Origin: Manis javanica
Taxonomy: Eukaryota > Chordata > Mammalia > Pholidota > Manidae
Reading direction: 5' to 3'
Assembly (NCBI RefSeq): GCF_040802235.1
Contig: NC_133156.1
Location: 118,078,173-118,142,172 of the forward strand
Length of the DNA stretch: 64,000 nucleotides
Of this stretch, positions 60,771 to 64,000 are shown in pieces (within the stretch, counting starts at the first letter, position 1; each line of letters starts with the position of its first letter). The translations under genes and the position numbers were made by a program. A model generated the notes under the pieces. The model did not search any database, was not told the origin of the DNA, and was given only the letters and a program-made list of their open reading frames with translations.

Positions 60771-63059
60771 ATTCCTTTTGACAGTGCTTCTTAGGTAAAT
60801 ATGTATCAGATAAATAAGCCAAATAGGCCAAATATTTTTCCCAATGAGGAGAAAAAATTCTTCTGACATGTTCCAGGGGCCCTCTGGAAAATATCAGAGT
60901 TAACTAGAGGTAAAAGCACCTTTCTGAATTTGATTTTGGAAAGTTGTCAAAAGAAAGTTTCTTTGGCATTTGTTTAAATAAGATTATAGGTTGCCATGAA
61001 GCAATACTTACCTTTTTAATTAGAATGACAACAAAATACTTCAAAGGCAGATACAGAAGTTTACACAGTTGTTAGCAAAGTTTAACATTTAGTCCTTTGA
61101 TATTAGAATCTCATTTTATTAAATACTCAGACAATTTATTGAGATTTTAAGCATGAGAAACTATTTTGATAAAACAATTAGAAAGCCTTTTGCAATCTTT
61201 CAACATTAAGAGCAGACTAACAGTTTAAGAAAACTTTGTCTTTTTAACTGAAAACAAAATTCTAATTTTGCTATGTACTTAATATCAAGACTCACTTACT
61301 TTAATTTCACATAGTATGACTCTATCAATTTTTCCACAAGCTTTCTATGACTTTCTCTTTACATTTAGTGTTCTCCCCCTTTAAATAAATAGCTGTACTT
61401 TAGAACAATTACCTTCTTTTACCCTCAACAAAATGAATTTCCATTCTTTACACTTTCTCTTATTAAAACAGACATCTTTAGCATACAGAAATATTTTTGT
61501 TATTATATTAAGTAGTTTTCATTAGAACTTAAAATCATTTGATACTTTAACTTTCAGTGAACACTGAAAAATAGGCCACTGTAAACTGTTACACTAGCAT
61601 TCTTCAGATTGATACATCTATGAACATATATTATCATTTTTGGAAATGTGCTTTACAGCACAATTTCTCATTAGGCACAAAATATGTCTATATAATTTAG
61701 CAAACTTTAAGAATTTTGGTTACCACAAAAATTCTCAGGCTGTTTGCATATATATGCACAGTTATACATTAATACAGTATTATTATTAAGATGTTTATTT
61801 GCTACACTTGTTTACTTATTTTAGCAACCATGCTAGATTACTTACAAAACTTTTACCAAACATTAGACAAAGTCAAGCTTTTCTTTAAGCATCTTCTTGA
61901 AATGTTTAACAGGTAACATCAACTTAAAGACTTTAAGTAAACTTTGGCAGTTGATAACTATAAGGACATGTCCGTTTCAGTTAAACTTAAATTAGCATTA
62001 GTGCTTAATATTTTTTATTAGATTTTCTGGAAGCTTTAGAATGCCCAATTTTCACAAGCGCTTGTTTTTAAATCAATTTTTATTAATACCATCCGGAGGT
62101 AGGAAAATATTTTTCATTTACACACTTAGACACACAAACATACAAACTGAGATGTAATGACTACAGTTAACAACACTTTTCATATAAAAACATATACACA
62201 GACAGACAAACTGATATAAAGATTTGAGTTACTAATATTTAATTGCCTTCTTTCTTTTTAGCTTACTTGATTAAAAGTACTTCAGTTTTTAAGAATACAC
62301 TCCAAGGGCGAGCAGTTTACATAACTGGGTTAAGGTTTAGATGGCCCCAGACTAACAGGGCTGATGAAGGCTCTGGACTGATAGGGACTGTGTGTGTCCT
62401 GGGGGCTGGAAATGAAATGCAAGTACAATTCTAGCTCCAGTCATTTAAAGCCAGGCTGTATTGCAGAAGATAAATTTCTTCTGTTTCAGGGAGTCTAGTT
62501 TAAAAATCTCCCAATTTATGAAGATAATGTTGAACCCAATAAGTAGAACAGATGTTCACTAAGAGAATTTAGAAAACCAGCTCCATATTGTAGTAGTTCA
62601 TGAAACTTTTGACTATTTTCTTCTCTTGTGGCAAAATACATTTAGCTGCATAACTTTATATTGCATACTTCTTTCAGGGGCCAAGACTCTCTAATCAGAG
62701 AGTTTGTACTGGGGCCAGGTTTGTGTGCAGAAGATAAGATACTTCTTTTTTAGAGTTTAGGGATCGAATTGCTCTCAGTTAGTTTTCCTAGTTTTTTCTG
62801 CCTGAGTTTCAGTCAGTCCTCGAGAGGCCCCTGCCTATCTGATAAATGCAGTGACTTTGTGACTTTTTCGCTACTTGATCTGAGTTACAAGCTTGTTTTG
62901 CTACCCTGGGGCTGTAGACAAGGAAATGCTTAGCTCCAGGATGACTGCCTCTAAGGAAAGCAGTTAATAAAATAAAGCTGTTTACATGTTGATTGGAGGG
63001 TTCAGCTTGATTACTTTACAGGCTCTATTTACATTACACAGGAGAAAGTAACACAGGCC
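60771..63059 (-). other. decayed middle of provirus or insertion, not resolved
   Basis: AT-rich with no open frame. RNase H and connection sequence is expected here, but I cannot recognise it. RT similarity stops abruptly at about 63060, so an insertion or deletion is likely in this stretch. Confidence 0.35.
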
Positions 63060-63290
63060 TAAGAGAACTGCTTTGAATGGGGAGCAAGGTAAAAAAGCAA
63101 TCTTTAAGGTCAATGATATTCATATTCCAGTCTTTTGGAATCATAGCTGGAAAAGGGAGACCTTGTTGTAAAGGTCCCATAGGTTTAAGAACCGCATTAA
63201 TTTGCCTTAAGTCATGTAAGAGTCTCTAATTTCATGACTTCTTTTTTTACTTTCCTCTTTTATTTATTTTTTAGGGACCAGGCAGATAAT
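63060..63290 (-). pseudogene. betaretrovirus-like reverse transcriptase fragment
   Basis: The minus strand encodes [14 protein letters not shown], then [19 protein letters not shown], then IIDLKDCFF with the first catalytic Asp region of class II retroviral RT. An in-frame stop lies just before RLLHDL. The fragment is cut on the right by the L1 at 63.3 kb. Confidence 0.85.
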
Positions 63291-63317
63291 TATTTTTTGA
63301 CAATTAAAAAAACATTT

Positions 63318-64000
63318 TATTTTCTCTAACCTTCTTTTTTATTTTATTTTATTGTATTATTTTATTTTATTTTATTTTATTTTGGTATCATTAATCTACA
63401 ATTACACGAAGAACATTATGTTTACTAGGCTTCCCCCTTCACCAAGTCCCCCCCACATACCACTTCACAGTCACTGTTCATCAGACTAGTAAAATGCTGT
63501 AAAATCACTACTTGTCTTCTCTGAGTTGTACAGCCCTCCCAGTGCCCCACACACACACTATACATGCTAATCGTAATGTAATGCCCCCTTTCTTTTCCCT
63601 GCCCTTGTCCCTCCCTTCCCACCCATCCTCCCCAGTTCCTTTCCCTTTGGTAACTATTAGTCTATTCTTGGGTTCTGTGATTCTGCTGCTGTTTTGTTCC
63701 TTCAGTTTTCCTTTGTTCTTATACTCCACATATGAGTGAAATCACTTGGTACTTGTCTTTCTCCACCTGGGTTATTTCACTGAGCATAATACCCTTTAGC
63801 TCCATCCATGTTGTTGCAAATGGTAGGATCTGTTTTTTTCTTATGGCTAAGTAATATTCCATTATGTATATGTACCACATCTTCTTTATCCATTCATCTA
63901 CTGATGGACACTTAGGTTGCTTCCATTTCTTGGCTATTGTAAATAGTGCAGTGATAAACATTGGGGTGCATCTGTCTTTTTCAAACTGGAGTGCTGCATT
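63318..64000 (-). mobile_element. L1 3' end, antisense, continuing past the window
   Basis: The reverse of an A-tail built of TAAAA units (63330-63382) is followed by the reverse of the same 3' UTR as at 41.5-41.95 kb, then the ORF2 C terminus (63961-63719). That reads [20 protein letters not shown] and ends in a stop. It looks young. The 5' part lies beyond 64000. It interrupts the pol region of the ERVK-like provirus. Confidence 0.92.

Noticed and set aside
1..64000. CRISPR arrays, bacterial operons, tRNA or rRNA genes
   Set aside because: The window is mammalian; I saw no direct-repeat/spacer array and no tRNA or rRNA fold outside old SINE remnants.

Overview
The window is nuclear DNA of a placental mammal. 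It shows split genes with GT-AG introns, much L1 DNA, and ancient MIR, MLT1, HAL1, MER5, MER20 and Tigger-like repeats. I see no Alu, rodent B1/B2, ruminant tRNA-type or carnivore CAN-SINE elements. Young lineage-specific L1s dominate. This, and the L1 3' UTR sequence type, fit a laurasiatherian such as a pangolin (Manis). That species guess is inference from memory of repeat types, not from a search.

Two host genes lie on the minus strand, in the order known for human 5p13 (CARD6 upstream of C7). (1) C7, complement component 7, is partial. Coding exon 1 (8514-8519, only ATGAAG), exon 2 (2341-2396, signal peptide) and exon 3 (520-595, start of the first thrombospondin type-1 repeat) are present; the rest lies left of the window. 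(2) CARD6 is complete in three coding exons: 57292-57574 (CARD), 55591-56148 (acidic linker) and 44874-47113 (large C-terminal exon). The splice phases agree and predict an intact protein of 1026 residues, near the human length. Both genes act in innate immunity, C7 in the membrane attack complex and CARD6 as an interferon-linked modulator of RIP-kinase/NF-kB signalling. They are neighbours, not an operon.

The 36 kb between them holds mobile and processed DNA: an antisense old L1 (about 14.6-17.4 kb), an ADP/ATP translocase (SLC25A6-like) processed pseudogene (19.6-20.3 kb), an old full-length L1 (25.48-31.72 kb), a solo LTR (32.98-33.50 kb), a processed 3' fragment of an endogenous-retrovirus LTR (34.73-35.03 kb), and a young full-length L1 (35.284-41.99 kb). 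The young L1 runs into 1.8 kb of flank plus betaretrovirus-like env and LTR, and the whole unit has one pair of target-site duplications. CARD6 intron 2 carries an internally deleted L1 with perfect duplications (48.07-51.14 kb), a HAL1 interrupted by an LTR, and an MLT1 interrupted by an MST-type LTR.

Upstream of CARD6 is a decayed class II (ERVK/betaretrovirus-like) provirus, about 57.80 to 63.29 kb, in the same orientation as CARD6. Its 3' LTR ends about 230 bp before the CARD6 start codon. A second L1, antisense to the window, interrupts its pol region at the right edge. The most notable observations are this LTR next to the CARD6 promoter, the L1-ERV chimera, the tandem-monomer 5' UTR of the young L1, and the 33-bp triplication in its ORF1 coiled coil.
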